Shown: positions 18,307 through 26,414 of the stretch, piece by piece
Layout: the number at the start of each line of letters is the position of its first letter
Position numbering within the stretch: the stretch's first letter is position 1
Assembly: GCF_022554085.1 (NCBI RefSeq)
Contig: NZ_JAKFYR010000004.1
Coordinates: 62,001-126,000, forward strand
Direction: 5' to 3'
From: Rhodococcus sp. CH91
GTDB lineage: Bacteria; Actinomycetota; Actinomycetes; Mycobacteriales; Mycobacteriaceae
DNA: 64,000 nt
Position numbers and translations under genes: made by a program
Notes under the pieces: model-generated
Seen by the model: only the letters and a program-made list of their open reading frames with translations
Told to the model about the DNA's origin: nothing
Databases searched by the model: none

Positions 18307-20100
18307 ATGGCGAATCCGACAGTGGCCGACTTCCTGTTGCAGCGTCTGCGTGCATGGGAGGTCGACTACGTCTTCGGCTATCCCGGTGACGGCATCAACG
18401 GGATCCTCGCGGCCTGGACACGCGCGGGCAACGATCCGGTCTTCGTGCAGTCGCGTCACGAGGAGATGAGCGCGTTCGAGGCCGTCGGCTACGCGAAGTT
18501 CACGGGAAAGCCGGGGGTGTGCACGGCGACGTCCGGCCCCGGCGCGATCCATCTGCTCAACGGCCTGTACGACGCGAAACTCGATCACGTCCCGGTGGTC
18601 GCGATCGTGGGCCAGACCGACAGGTCGGCGATGGGCGGGTCGTATCAGCAGGAAGTGGACCTGCACACGCTGTACAAGGACGTCGCGTCGGCGTTCGTGG
18701 AGACCGTCACGGTGCCCGAACAGTTGCCGAACGTCCTCGACCGGGCGATGCGCACCGCGATCGCGTATCGCACGCCGACGGCGGTGATCATCCACGGCGA
18801 CGTGCAGGAACTCGAATACTCACCGCCCGCCCACGAGTTCAAGATGGTGCCGTCGAGCATCGGTTTCGATCGTCCCCGCATCGCTCCCGACGACGAGGCG
18901 ATCGCACGCGCCGCCGACGTACTCAACGCGGGGAACAAGGTCGCGATGCTCGTCGGCAGCGGTGCTCGCGGCGCCCGGCCGCAACTCGAGCAGGTCGCGG
19001 ATCTGCTCGGCGCCGGGGCCGCGAAGGCGTTGCTGGGCAAGGACGTGCTGCCCGACGACCTGCCCTGGGTCACCGGATCGATCGGGCTGCTGGGAACCCG
19101 CCCCACCCACGAGATGATGACGGAGTGCGACACGCTGCTGATCGTCGGCTCGAGTCTCCCCTACAGCCAGTTCCTTCCGGAATACGAGCAGGCACGCAGC
19201 GTGCAGATCGACATCGACGCGCGCATGATCGGGATGCGCTATCCGAACGAGGTCAACCTCATGGCGGACGCCGCTGCGGCGCTCGACGCGCTCATCCCCC
19301 TGCTGCAACGCAAGCAGGACCGCTCGTGGCGGGAGGGCATCGAGAAGAACGTCGAACGCTGGTGGCGGACCATGCAGCAGCAGGCCGAGGTGGAGACGGA
19401 GTTCGTCAACCCCCTGCGGATGTTCGCAGAGGCATCGCCGCGTCTTCCCGAGGACGCGATCGTCACCGCCGATTCGGGGTCGGCTGCCAACTGGTACGCG
19501 CGGCAACTGCGGTTCCGCGGGGATATGCGCGGTTCCCTGTCGGGCACTCTCGCCACGATGGGGCCGGCCGTGCCGTACGGGATCGGTGCGAAGTTCGGGA
19601 ATCCGGGTCGTCCGGTGATCGCCTTCGCCGGTGACGGCGCGATGCAGATGAACGGGATGGCCGAACTCATCACGATCCAGCGGTACTGGCAGCACTGGGC
19701 CGATCCCCGGCTGGTGGTCGCGATCCTCCACAACAACGACCTCAACCAGGTGACCTGGGAGATGCGCGCGATGGGTGGAGCCCCGAAGTTCGCCGAATCC
19801 CAGACACTTCCGGACGTCGACTACGCCGCCTTCGCGCGGAGCCTCGGACTCGGAGGCGAAACGGTCCGGGACACCGGAGAATTGGGGCCCGCCTGGGAGC
19901 GCGCCTTGGCGGCGGATCGGCCGACGGTGCTGGACGTGTACACCGACCCGGACATGCCGCCGATTCCCCCGCACGCGACCTGGGAACAATTCACCGATGT
20001 CGCCAAGGCCGTACTCGCAGGCGACGAGAACCGTTGGGGCTTCGTGAAACAGGGCGTCAAGACGAAACTGCAGGAATATCTGCCGGGCGACCGCCGGTGA
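18307..20100 (+). CDS. Thiamine-diphosphate-dependent enzyme (pyruvate oxidase/acetolactate synthase family)
   Basis: 597 residues. The N-terminal pyrimidine-binding domain has YVFGYPGDGINGI (about 19-31) and the catalytic glutamate in SRHEEMSAFEAVGYAKF (about 51-67). The central domain is Rossmann-like (KVAMLVGSGARGARPQ). The C-terminal PP domain has the GDG...NN motif: GDGAMQMNG near 444 and ILHNNDLNQVTW near 474. Architecture fits PoxB-like pyruvate:quinone oxidoreductases or unassigned thiamine-requiring proteins; whether FAD binds cannot be told. The ATG at 18307 has AGGAGA 6 nt upstream. Its last 44 nt overlap the 3' end of the convergent TetR gene. Confidence 0.85.
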   Translation: MANPTVADFLLQRLRAWEVDYVFGYPGDGINGILAAWTRAGNDPVFVQSRHEEMSAFEAVGYAKFTGKPGVCTATSGPGAIHLLNGLYDAKLDHVPVVAIVGQTDRSAMGGSYQQEVDLHTLYKDVASAFVETVTVPEQLPNVLDRAMRTAIAYRTPTAVIIHGDVQELEYSPPAHEFKMVPSSIGFDRPRIAPDDEAIARAADVLNAGNKVAMLVGSGARGARPQLEQVADLLGAGAAKALLGKDVLPDDLPWVTGSIGLLGTRPTHEMMTECDTLLIVGSSLPYSQFLPEYEQARSVQIDIDARMIGMRYPNEVNLMADAAAALDALIPLLQRKQDRSWREGIEKNVERWWRTMQQQAEVETEFVNPLRMFAEASPRLPEDAIVTADSGSAANWYARQLRFRGDMRGSLSGTLATMGPAVPYGIGAKFGNPGRPVIAFAGDGAMQMNGMAELITIQRYWQHWADPRLVVAILHNNDLNQVTWEMRAMGGAPKFAESQTLPDVDYAAFARSLGLGGETVRDTGELGPAWERALAADRPTVLDVYTDPDMPPIPPHATWEQFTDVAKAVLAGDENRWGFVKQGVKTKLQEYLPGDRR

Positions 20101-20719
20101 CGTCCTCGCCCGCGGCGAGGGAATGCGCCGCCGTCGCGACGCCGGACAGTGCCGCGACCGCGAGGTCGATGAACTCGTCGCGGGTGAGTTCCGGTGCGCG
20201 CAGCCAGGCGATCGTGGTGTCCTCCACGAACGCGATCCATCCACGCACCGCGAGGCGGACGGCCGGGGTGGGCTCGATACCGATGGCGGGCAGGTGCGCG
20301 ACCGTGCGTTCGACCATGGCCGTGCGCGTGTCCTCGAAGACGGCGCGCATGTCGGGGTCGCCGCTGGTCGCGCCGCGCAGGATCGACACGTACATGTCGC
20401 GGCGTTGCGTGACGTAGTCGACGTACGCGACGAGCGTGCCCCGTAGCATCTCGAACGGCTCGAGGTCCTCGTCCGGCTCGGTGTACTCGACGAGATCCCG
20501 GCCGACGCACCGCACCAGTTCGACGTGATAGTCGTGCTTCGAGGCGAAGTAGTGGAACAGCAGCCCCCGCGAGACACCGGCACGTTCGGCGACCTCCTCC
20601 ACGGAGATCTGTTCCAGCGGACGATCGGTGAGCAGGTCGAGTCCGCGATCGATCAGCTGGGCTCGGCGCTGCTCGGGATCGAGGCGGGTCCGGCGGGGTT
20701 CGGAACTGTCGTCTGCCAC
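20057..20719 (-). CDS. TetR-family repressor, divergent from the monooxygenase cassette
   Basis: 220 residues. N-terminal helix-turn-helix: ISVEEVAERAGVSRGLLFHYFASKHDY (helices split near the Gly); the rest is a ligand-binding helical domain (DMYVSILRGATSGDP, GWIAFVEDTTIAW). The start is disputed. An ATG at 20727 has a well-placed AGGAG but runs out of frame and stops after about 24 codons. I choose the GTG at 20719: TTGCAT ends 6 nt before it, and TTGACC inside the adjacent palindrome is 18 nt further upstream, giving a leaderless promoter like many in this window. A TTG at 20731 is the alternative. It most likely represses the divergent operon and itself. Confidence 0.85.
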   Translation of the reverse strand: MADDSSEPRRTRLDPEQRRAQLIDRGLDLLTDRPLEQISVEEVAERAGVSRGLLFHYFASKHDYHVELVRCVGRDLVEYTEPDEDLEPFEMLRGTLVAYVDYVTQRRDMYVSILRGATSGDPDMRAVFEDTRTAMVERTVAHLPAIGIEPTPAVRLAVRGWIAFVEDTTIAWLRAPELTRDEFIDLAVAALSGVATAAHSLAAGEDVTGGRPADIPAVSS

Positions 20720-20749
20720 GACCCCATGCAAACACTCCTATTGAATTAG

Positions 20750-20767
20750 GGTCAACAACTGTTGACC
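20750..20767. promoter_or_regulatory. Perfect palindromic operator GGTCAACA-AC-TGTTGACC
   Basis: 8-bp arms with a 2-bp centre. The right arm holds TTGACC (20762-20767), the -35 for the monooxygenase promoter. The left arm read on the minus strand holds TTGACC (20755-20750), the -35 for the TetR gene. A protein bound here would block both promoters. Likely the binding site of the adjacent TetR protein. Confidence 0.8.
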
Positions 20768-20784
20768 AGGTCACGATGAGGCTC

Positions 20785-20790
20785 TAGCCT
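20785..20790 (+). promoter_or_regulatory. -10 box of the monooxygenase-SDR operon
   Basis: TAGCCT, 17 nt after the -35 TTGACC and 7 nt before the ATG at 20798: a near-consensus, leaderless housekeeping promoter. Confidence 0.75.
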
Positions 20791-20797
20791 CAAATAC

Positions 20798-22360
20798 ATG
20801 AGTCTTCCGGTTACAGATACCGTCGCCGACGCGGAGATCCGTCAGGTCGACACCCTGATCATCGGCAGCGGGTTCGCCGGACTCGGCGCCGCCATCCGCC
20901 TGTCGCAGGAGGGAAAGGACTTCCTCGTCCTCGAACGCGCGTCCGAGGTGGGCGGCACCTGGCGCGACAACACCTATCCCGGCGCCGCGTGCGACGTGCC
21001 GTCCAACCTGTACTCGTACTCCTTCGCCCTCAATCCGGGGTGGACACGCTCGTTCTCCCCGCAACCCGAGATCCAGGCGTACATCCGCTCGGTGGCCGAC
21101 CGGTACGACGTGCGACGCCGCACCGTCTTCGGCTGCGACGTGCAGTCCGCCCGATGGAACACCACGACCCATCGCTGGGACGTGACCGGCACGCGCGGCA
21201 GCTACAGTGCCCGCATCCTGATCTCGGCGGTCGGGGCCCTGTGCGAGCCGTCGTTGCCCGACATCGAGGGCATCACCGGATTCGAAGGCGAGATATTCCA
21301 CTCCGCACGGTGGAACCACGACGCCGATCTCGCCGGCAAGCGGGTCGCCGTGATCGGCACCGGCGCCTCGGCCATCCAGATCGTGCCCGCCATCGCCGGC
21401 ACCGTCGGCCGTCTCGACGTCTACCAGCGCACGGCACCGTGGGTGCTCCCCCGCTTCGATCGCGAGTACACCGCCGTCGAGAAGTTCGCCTTCCGCTACA
21501 TCCCGGGCTTCCAGCGACTCTCGCGCGCCCTGCAGTACACCGCCCGTGAGACGCAGGTCGTCGGCCTCGCCAAGGCGCAGATCTTCATGAAGCCTCTCGA
21601 ACTCGCGGCACGCTTCCAGGTGCGCCGGCAGATCTCCGACAAGGCCCTGCGGCGCAAGGTCACCCCGAACTACGGAATCGGCTGCAAGCGCATGCTGATC
21701 TCGAACAACTACTATCCGGCGCTGGACCGGCCGAACGTCGATCTCGTCACGGACGGCATCGCCCGGGTCACGCCGCGCGGCATCGTCACGAAGGACGGCA
21801 CCGAGCGTGAGGTCGACGCGATCGTCGTCGCGACCGGCTTCCACGTCACCGACTCGCCCACCTTCGCCGGCATCTTCGGCAAGGACGGCCGCTCGCTGGC
21901 AGAGGTCTTCGACGAGACGGGCATGCAGGGTTACAAGGGCAGCACCGTCGCAGGATTCCCGAACCTGTTCTTCCTCGTGGGACCGAACACCGGGCTCGGC
22001 CACACCTCGATGGTGTACATGATCGAGTCGCAACTCGAATACGTCGTCGACGCGATCCGCACGATCGACCGCAACCGCATCGGCACGGTCGAGATCCGCG
22101 AGGACGTCCAGGACGAGTACAACCGCACCCTGCAGCGCGCCCTGCGTTCGAGTGTGTGGAGCAACGGTGGCTGCGCGAGTTGGTATCTCGACAAGCACGG
22201 CAACAACACCACGCTCTGGCCGGGTTTCACCTTCGAATTCCGCCGCATCACCCGGAACTTCGACCTCGACGCATACCGTAGCGTCGCCGAAGCGGATCTC
22301 CCCGTGACCACCGAACTTCCCGCGCACGAGCGCACCTCCCGAGAGGCAGCAGTCCGATGA
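20798..22360 (+). CDS. Flavin-containing monooxygenase, Baeyer-Villiger type-I-like
   Basis: 520 residues. FAD-binding Rossmann motif IIGSGFAGLGAAIRL (about 21-35) followed by VGGTWRDNTYPGAACDV. The Baeyer-Villiger fingerprint region reads FEGEIFHSARWNHD (162-175), fitting F-x-G-x3-H-x3-W but with Asn where Pro or Asp is usual. NADPH-binding Rossmann motif VIGTGASAIQIVPAIAG near 186. The late motif is IVVATGFHVTDSP. Such enzymes oxidise ketones, aldehydes or sulfur compounds using NADPH and O2. First gene of a cassette with an SDR (4-nt ATGA overlap) and an esterase, so a ketone-to-ester-to-alcohol/acid route is plausible. Resembles the idea of the mycobacterial mymA operon, but orthology is not claimed. 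Confidence 0.9.
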   Translation: MSLPVTDTVADAEIRQVDTLIIGSGFAGLGAAIRLSQEGKDFLVLERASEVGGTWRDNTYPGAACDVPSNLYSYSFALNPGWTRSFSPQPEIQAYIRSVADRYDVRRRTVFGCDVQSARWNTTTHRWDVTGTRGSYSARILISAVGALCEPSLPDIEGITGFEGEIFHSARWNHDADLAGKRVAVIGTGASAIQIVPAIAGTVGRLDVYQRTAPWVLPRFDREYTAVEKFAFRYIPGFQRLSRALQYTARETQVVGLAKAQIFMKPLELAARFQVRRQISDKALRRKVTPNYGIGCKRMLISNNYYPALDRPNVDLVTDGIARVTPRGIVTKDGTEREVDAIVVATGFHVTDSPTFAGIFGKDGRSLAEVFDETGMQGYKGSTVAGFPNLFFLVGPNTGLGHTSMVYMIESQLEYVVDAIRTIDRNRIGTVEIREDVQDEYNRTLQRALRSSVWSNGGCASWYLDKHGNNTTLWPGFTFEFRRITRNFDLDAYRSVAEADLPVTTELPAHERTSREAAVR

Positions 22361-23190
22361 GTGATGTCACTGGCCGAGTCGTCGTCGTCACGGGCGCGGG
22401 TTCCGGTATCGGGCGGGCTCTCGTGCTCGCCCTCGCGGCCGCGGGAGCCCGCCTGGCGATCTCGGATGTCGACACGGCCGGTCTCGAGGAGACGGCACGT
22501 CGTGCACGGGATCTCGGCGCCGAGGTGAGGGCCGATCATCTCGACGTCACCCAGCGCGAGAAGGTCCTCGAGTACGCCGAACAGATCGCCACCCACTTCG
22601 GTGCCGTCCACCAGGTGTACAACAACGCGGGTATCGCCTATCACGGCGACCTCGAACGCACCGAGTTCAAGGACATCGAACGGGTCATGGACGTCGACTT
22701 CTGGGGAGTCGTCAACGGCACCAAGGCGTTTCTGCCCTATCTCATCGCGTCCGGCGACGGTCACCTGATCAACGTCTCGAGTCTGTTCGGGCTGCTCAGC
22801 ATCCCGGGTCAGGCCGCCTACAACTCGGCGAAGTTCGCGGTGCGCGGTTTCACCGAGGCCGTGCGCCAGGAGATGCTCGTCGCAGGGCATCCCGTGCAGG
22901 TCACCTGCGTCCACCCCGGGGGAATCAAGACCGCGATCGCCCGCAACGCCGCCGTTCCCGACGGGGAGGATCAGGCCACCTTCGCGGAGTTCTTCGACCG
23001 CAAGCTCGCGCGCACGACCCCGGAGAACGCGGCGAAGACCATCCTCACCGGTGTCCGCAAGAACAAGCCGCGGGTCCTGATCGGTGCCGATGCGAAACTG
23101 CTCGATGCCTTCGTGCGCATCGCCGGCCCGGCCTATCAGGGCGTCGTGGCGCGGGTGACCGGCCGCATCGTGCCCCGGAGCCGGGGATGA
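22357..23190 (+). CDS. Short-chain dehydrogenase/reductase
   Basis: 277 residues. Classical SDR signatures: cofactor motif TGAGSGIG (about 13-20), D-V-D after the second strand suggesting NAD(H), NNAG (near 90), the catalytic serine in INVSSLFG near 140 and YNSAK near 154. The C-terminal extension (LDAFVRIAGPAYQGVVARVTG) may touch membrane or lipid. It overlaps the monooxygenase gene by 4 nt (ATGA), so expression is coupled. It probably oxidises an alcohol to the ketone used by the monooxygenase, or works on its product. Confidence 0.9.
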   Translation: MSDVTGRVVVVTGAGSGIGRALVLALAAAGARLAISDVDTAGLEETARRARDLGAEVRADHLDVTQREKVLEYAEQIATHFGAVHQVYNNAGIAYHGDLERTEFKDIERVMDVDFWGVVNGTKAFLPYLIASGDGHLINVSSLFGLLSIPGQAAYNSAKFAVRGFTEAVRQEMLVAGHPVQVTCVHPGGIKTAIARNAAVPDGEDQATFAEFFDRKLARTTPENAAKTILTGVRKNKPRVLIGADAKLLDAFVRIAGPAYQGVVARVTGRIVPRSRG

Positions 23191-23197
23191 CATGGGT

Positions 23198-23203
23198 TAG
23201 GCT
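23198..23203 (+). promoter_or_regulatory. -10 box before the esterase gene
   Basis: TAGGCT, 5 nt before the ATG at 23209. The esterase may therefore have its own leaderless promoter besides read-through from the SDR gene. Confidence 0.4.
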
Positions 23204-23208
23204 GCGGC

Positions 23209-24126
23209 ATGCCTGAGCTTCCGACCCCGCAGTTGTCGCCGCGGGTGGCGCGAACCGCCCTGCGTCCGCTCTTCCGCGTCATCCTGTCACCCCGATGGCC
23301 GTACACGACGCAGCGCCGCCTGCTCGAACTCGCCGCTCCGCTGCAGCGCCTCCCGAAGGACACGGTTGTACGCGACGTCCGTCTCGCGGGGCGGCCCGCC
23401 GAACGGGTCACCGTGGGAGCCACCGAACGGTCCACCGCGATCCTGTACCTGCACGGCGGTGCGTACACCGCCGGATCGCCGGCCACGCACCGTTCGCTCG
23501 CGGCCTATCTCGCCGCGGCAGCGGAATCCGTCGTGTACGTCCTCGACTATCGCCTCGCCCCGGAGCATCCCTATCCGGCGGCGCTCGACGACGCCGAGGC
23601 CGCCTATCTCGAACTCGTGAGCGAGCACGGATTCGAGGTCGGCGGCACCGCGATCGCCGGCGACTCGGCCGGTGGCGGGCTCACCGCCGCGACCGCGCAC
23701 CGGCTCCGCACCCGACACGCGATCACCCCGCCCGCCCTCGGGCTACTGTCTCCGTGGACCGATCCGGCCTCCCGCGAGCTGCCCGACGTGAACGACGTCG
23801 TCATCAACAAGGGATGGGTCTACTCGTCGGCCGAGGCGTATCGGGGTCGGGCCGACCCCGCCGATCCCGGTTACGCACCCATGCACGCCGATCCCACCGG
23901 CCTGCCGCCGACCCTGATCCAGGTGGGTACCGAGGAGATGCTCTACCCGCAGGTGCGGCAGTACGCCGGGAAACTCCGAGCTGCGGGCGTGGATGTCACG
24001 CTCGTGGAGCAACCCGAACTGTGGCATGTCGCGCCGCTGCAGGCCTCCCTCGTTCCCGAGGCCGCGGCGGCGATCGACGACTTCGGTGGCTTCCTCCGGG
24101 CACACATGGGTGCCCACGCGGACTGA
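23209..24126 (+). CDS. Alpha/beta hydrolase, hormone-sensitive-lipase family (LipR/LipN-like esterase)
   Basis: 305 residues. HSL-family oxyanion motif LYLHGGAYTAGS (about 78-89) and nucleophile motif AGDSAGGGLT (about 150-159, Ser), with acid in LIQVGTEEMLYPQ (near 238) and histidine in ELWHVAPLQ (near 268). Cytosolic: no signal peptide. As the third gene of the monooxygenase-SDR cassette it could hydrolyse the ester produced by a Baeyer-Villiger step. Starts 18 nt after the SDR stop. Confidence 0.88.
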   Translation: MPELPTPQLSPRVARTALRPLFRVILSPRWPYTTQRRLLELAAPLQRLPKDTVVRDVRLAGRPAERVTVGATERSTAILYLHGGAYTAGSPATHRSLAAYLAAAAESVVYVLDYRLAPEHPYPAALDDAEAAYLELVSEHGFEVGGTAIAGDSAGGGLTAATAHRLRTRHAITPPALGLLSPWTDPASRELPDVNDVVINKGWVYSSAEAYRGRADPADPGYAPMHADPTGLPPTLIQVGTEEMLYPQVRQYAGKLRAAGVDVTLVEQPELWHVAPLQASLVPEAAAAIDDFGGFLRAHMGAHAD

Positions 24127-24147
24127 GTGAGGCCTCCCGGTCTCCGG

Positions 24148-25098
24148 TCAGGCGTGTTCGTCGATCCAGTCGCGAGCCACGGATCCGGGATCCTCACCCT
24201 CGTCGAGGCGTACCCGCAGTTCGGCGAGGTCGCTCGTGGTCAGTTCGCCCGCGATCGTCCGCAGGGCGTCGAGTTGAGCGTCGCCGAGCACGTTCTTGCG
24301 GAAGACCGGCACGACGTTCTGGGCCGGCAACACCGGCGCCGCCCGCTCGTCCCCGGCCTCCTCGTCCCGCTCGGTCCGGTCGGGAGCGTCCGCCACGGGG
24401 CTCACCGGCGATTGCGCGTCGGGATCCGCCAGTGCGGGGGAAGTCGTGGTGGCCCCGACGACGGTGCCGGGCTCCGATGCGGTGGCCGTGGCCCGCGCGT
24501 CGTCGATGCGCCGCACCTCGCGGGGACGGCAATCGGCGCGCTCGAGTGCGTCGAGCCCACCGGCGGATTCGAAACCGGGTGTGACTGCGACCGTGAGGTC
24601 GGCACAGTGCGGTACGAGATCGTCGACCTGCGTCGCCGACCACTCGTCGAGCAGGCTGCGGTCGGCGAGCAGCACAGCGCGGTTCTGCGCGGAGGCGTAG
24701 TCGGAGATGGTCAGCTCGTCGGGCAGCGCCCGCGCCAGAGCCGCGAAGACGTCCCCGGCGTCGGTCTGCTCGGCACCCGGGTCGTAGTACGCGAGGAGCC
24801 GGCCTGTGAAGCCGGGGATCAGGGTGACCTCGGCGGCGTCGAGGGCTGCGGACGGGTCGGCGATGCCGGACCGGACCTGCACGTCGATACCGGTGCCGCG
24901 CAGGACCTCCGCGTACAACCGGGCGAGCAGTTCCTCCTCGGGCTGCACCCCCGCCCCCACGACCACCGCCGACGACGGCGCCGCGTCGTCGAGGACCGGT
25001 GACGCACAGGCCTGGAGCAGACCCGAGGCCACGCATACGGTGAACACTGCCGCCACGACCGACCGGTTCCGTCCTGCTTCGTTCACCACGGCGGTCAT
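24148..25098 (-). CDS. Orphan glycine-betaine/osmoprotectant-binding (OpuAC-like) lipoprotein
   Basis: 316 residues. Signal peptide with lipobox GLLQAC (26-31), so a lipid-anchored exported protein. The body resembles type-2 periplasmic binding proteins of the OpuAC/ProX class: EEELLARLYAEVLRGTGIDV, EVTLIPGFTGRLLAYYDP, NVVPVFRKNVLGDAQLDALRTI and the terminal DEGEDPGSVARDWIDEH. A long acidic, Ala/Pro/Thr-rich low-complexity insert (about 205-248) lies before the last lobe. No permease or ATPase is adjacent, so it is an orphan; it may serve a transporter elsewhere or have changed function. Confidence 0.75.
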   Translation of the reverse strand: MTAVVNEAGRNRSVVAAVFTVCVASGLLQACASPVLDDAAPSSAVVVGAGVQPEEELLARLYAEVLRGTGIDVQVRSGIADPSAALDAAEVTLIPGFTGRLLAYYDPGAEQTDAGDVFAALARALPDELTISDYASAQNRAVLLADRSLLDEWSATQVDDLVPHCADLTVAVTPGFESAGGLDALERADCRPREVRRIDDARATATASEPGTVVGATTTSPALADPDAQSPVSPVADAPDRTERDEEAGDERAAPVLPAQNVVPVFRKNVLGDAQLDALRTIAGELTTSDLAELRVRLDEGEDPGSVARDWIDEHA

Positions 25099-25150
25099 TG
25101 TCGCCTACCCCTCGCGACAGCGGGCACCCGCCCACCACCGACATGCCGAA

Positions 25151-25190
25151 CGCCCCGATCCGGAACCCTCGTGCGGTTCGGAGCGGGGCG
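25151..25190 (-). terminator. GC-rich hairpin terminator downstream of malic enzyme
   Basis: Arms CGCCCCG (25151-25157) and CGGGGCG (25184-25190), continued by TCCG/CGGA and AACC/GGTT around a 7-nt loop. No T-tract, as often in high-GC actinomycetes. Confidence 0.7.
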
Positions 25191-25220
25191 CTCGGTGCGA
25201 TCTCGCCGGGAGATACCTCC

Positions 25221-26414
25221 CTATGCCGTGACACCTTCCGCCCTCGCCGCGGCCGCGACGGCCTCGGCGACAGCAGGTGCGACGCGCGGATCGAGCGGGC
25301 TCGGGACGATCCTGTCCGCGGCCAATTCGTCACCGACGACCGAGAGGATGGCCTCGGCGGCGGCGAGTTTCATGCCCTCGGTGATCCGGCGGGCACCGGC
25401 ATCGAGTGCCCCCTTGAACACACCGGGGAACGCCAGCACGTTGTTGATCTGGTTCGGGAAGTCGCTGCGGCCGGTCGCGACGATCGCGGCGTGCTTGTGG
25501 GCGATATCGGGGTGGATCTCCGGATCCGGGTTGGACATCGCGAAAATGACGGCGTTGTCGGCCATGGTCGCCACGATCTCCTCGGGAACGGTGCCCGAGG
25601 ACACGCCGAGATAGACGTCGGCACCGTCGAGGGCTTCGGCGATGCCGCCCTTGCGCCCTGCGGGATTGGTGCGGGCCGCGAGGTCGGACTTGATGTCGCC
25701 GAGATCGGAACGGTCGGCGGAGATGATGCCCTTGGAATCGAGCACCACCACGTCCTGTGCGCCCGCGGCGAGCAGGATGTTAGTGCAGGCCACGCCCGCG
25801 GCGCCCGCACCGGAGATCACGATGCGGAGGTCGGCGATCTCACGCTGCTGCACCTTCAGCGCGCCCTTGAGCGCGGCGAGGGCGACGATGGCGGTGCCGT
25901 GCTGGTCGTCGTGCATGACGGGGCAGTCGAGCGCCTCGACGACCCGCTTCTCGATCTCGAAGCAGCGCGGGGCGGAGATGTCCTCGAGGTTGACCGCGCC
26001 GAAGGAGGGGCGCAGCCGGATCAGGGTCTCGACGATCTCGTCGGGATCGGTGGTGTCGAGGACCAGCGGAATGGAGTTCAGGCCCGCGAACTTCTTGAAC
26101 AGCGCGGACTTGCCTTCCATGACCGGAAGCGAGGCGCGCGGCCCGATGTCGCCGAGGCCGAGCACGGCCGTTCCGTCGGACACCACGACGACGAGGCGGT
26201 TGGTCCAGGTGTAGCGATCGACGAGGGTCTCGTCGGAGGCGATGGCACGGCAGACCTGGGCGACGCCGGGGGTGTACGCGATGGACAGATCACGCTGGGT
26301 CTCGAGCGGGGACGTGAGCTCTACGGACAGCTTGCCGTCCTGATGGCTCTGGAAGATCTCCTCGTCCGTCAACTCGACCTTCTGAGGGGTAGGTGCATCA
26401 GACACAATTGACAC
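25221..26414 (-). CDS. NAD(P)-dependent malic enzyme
   Basis: 397 residues. Oxidative decarboxylation of malate to pyruvate and CO2. Malic N-domain: IAYTPGVAQVCRAI near 51 (with catalytic Tyr), GKSALFKKFAGLNSIPLVLD (catalytic Lys) and the metal ligands in NLEDISAPRCFEIE and HDDQHGTA near 158. The NAD-binding C-domain has VISGAGAAGVACTNIL near 187 and IFAMSNPDPEI near 284. A short single-domain form without a phosphotransacetylase tail. The GTG at 26414 follows AGGAG by 7 nt and begins VSIVSDAPTPQ; an upstream in-frame start lacks a ribosome site. Confidence 0.93.
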   Translation of the reverse strand: MSIVSDAPTPQKVELTDEEIFQSHQDGKLSVELTSPLETQRDLSIAYTPGVAQVCRAIASDETLVDRYTWTNRLVVVVSDGTAVLGLGDIGPRASLPVMEGKSALFKKFAGLNSIPLVLDTTDPDEIVETLIRLRPSFGAVNLEDISAPRCFEIEKRVVEALDCPVMHDDQHGTAIVALAALKGALKVQQREIADLRIVISGAGAAGVACTNILLAAGAQDVVVLDSKGIISADRSDLGDIKSDLAARTNPAGRKGGIAEALDGADVYLGVSSGTVPEEIVATMADNAVIFAMSNPDPEIHPDIAHKHAAIVATGRSDFPNQINNVLAFPGVFKGALDAGARRITEGMKLAAAEAILSVVGDELAADRIVPSPLDPRVAPAVAEAVAAAARAEGVTA

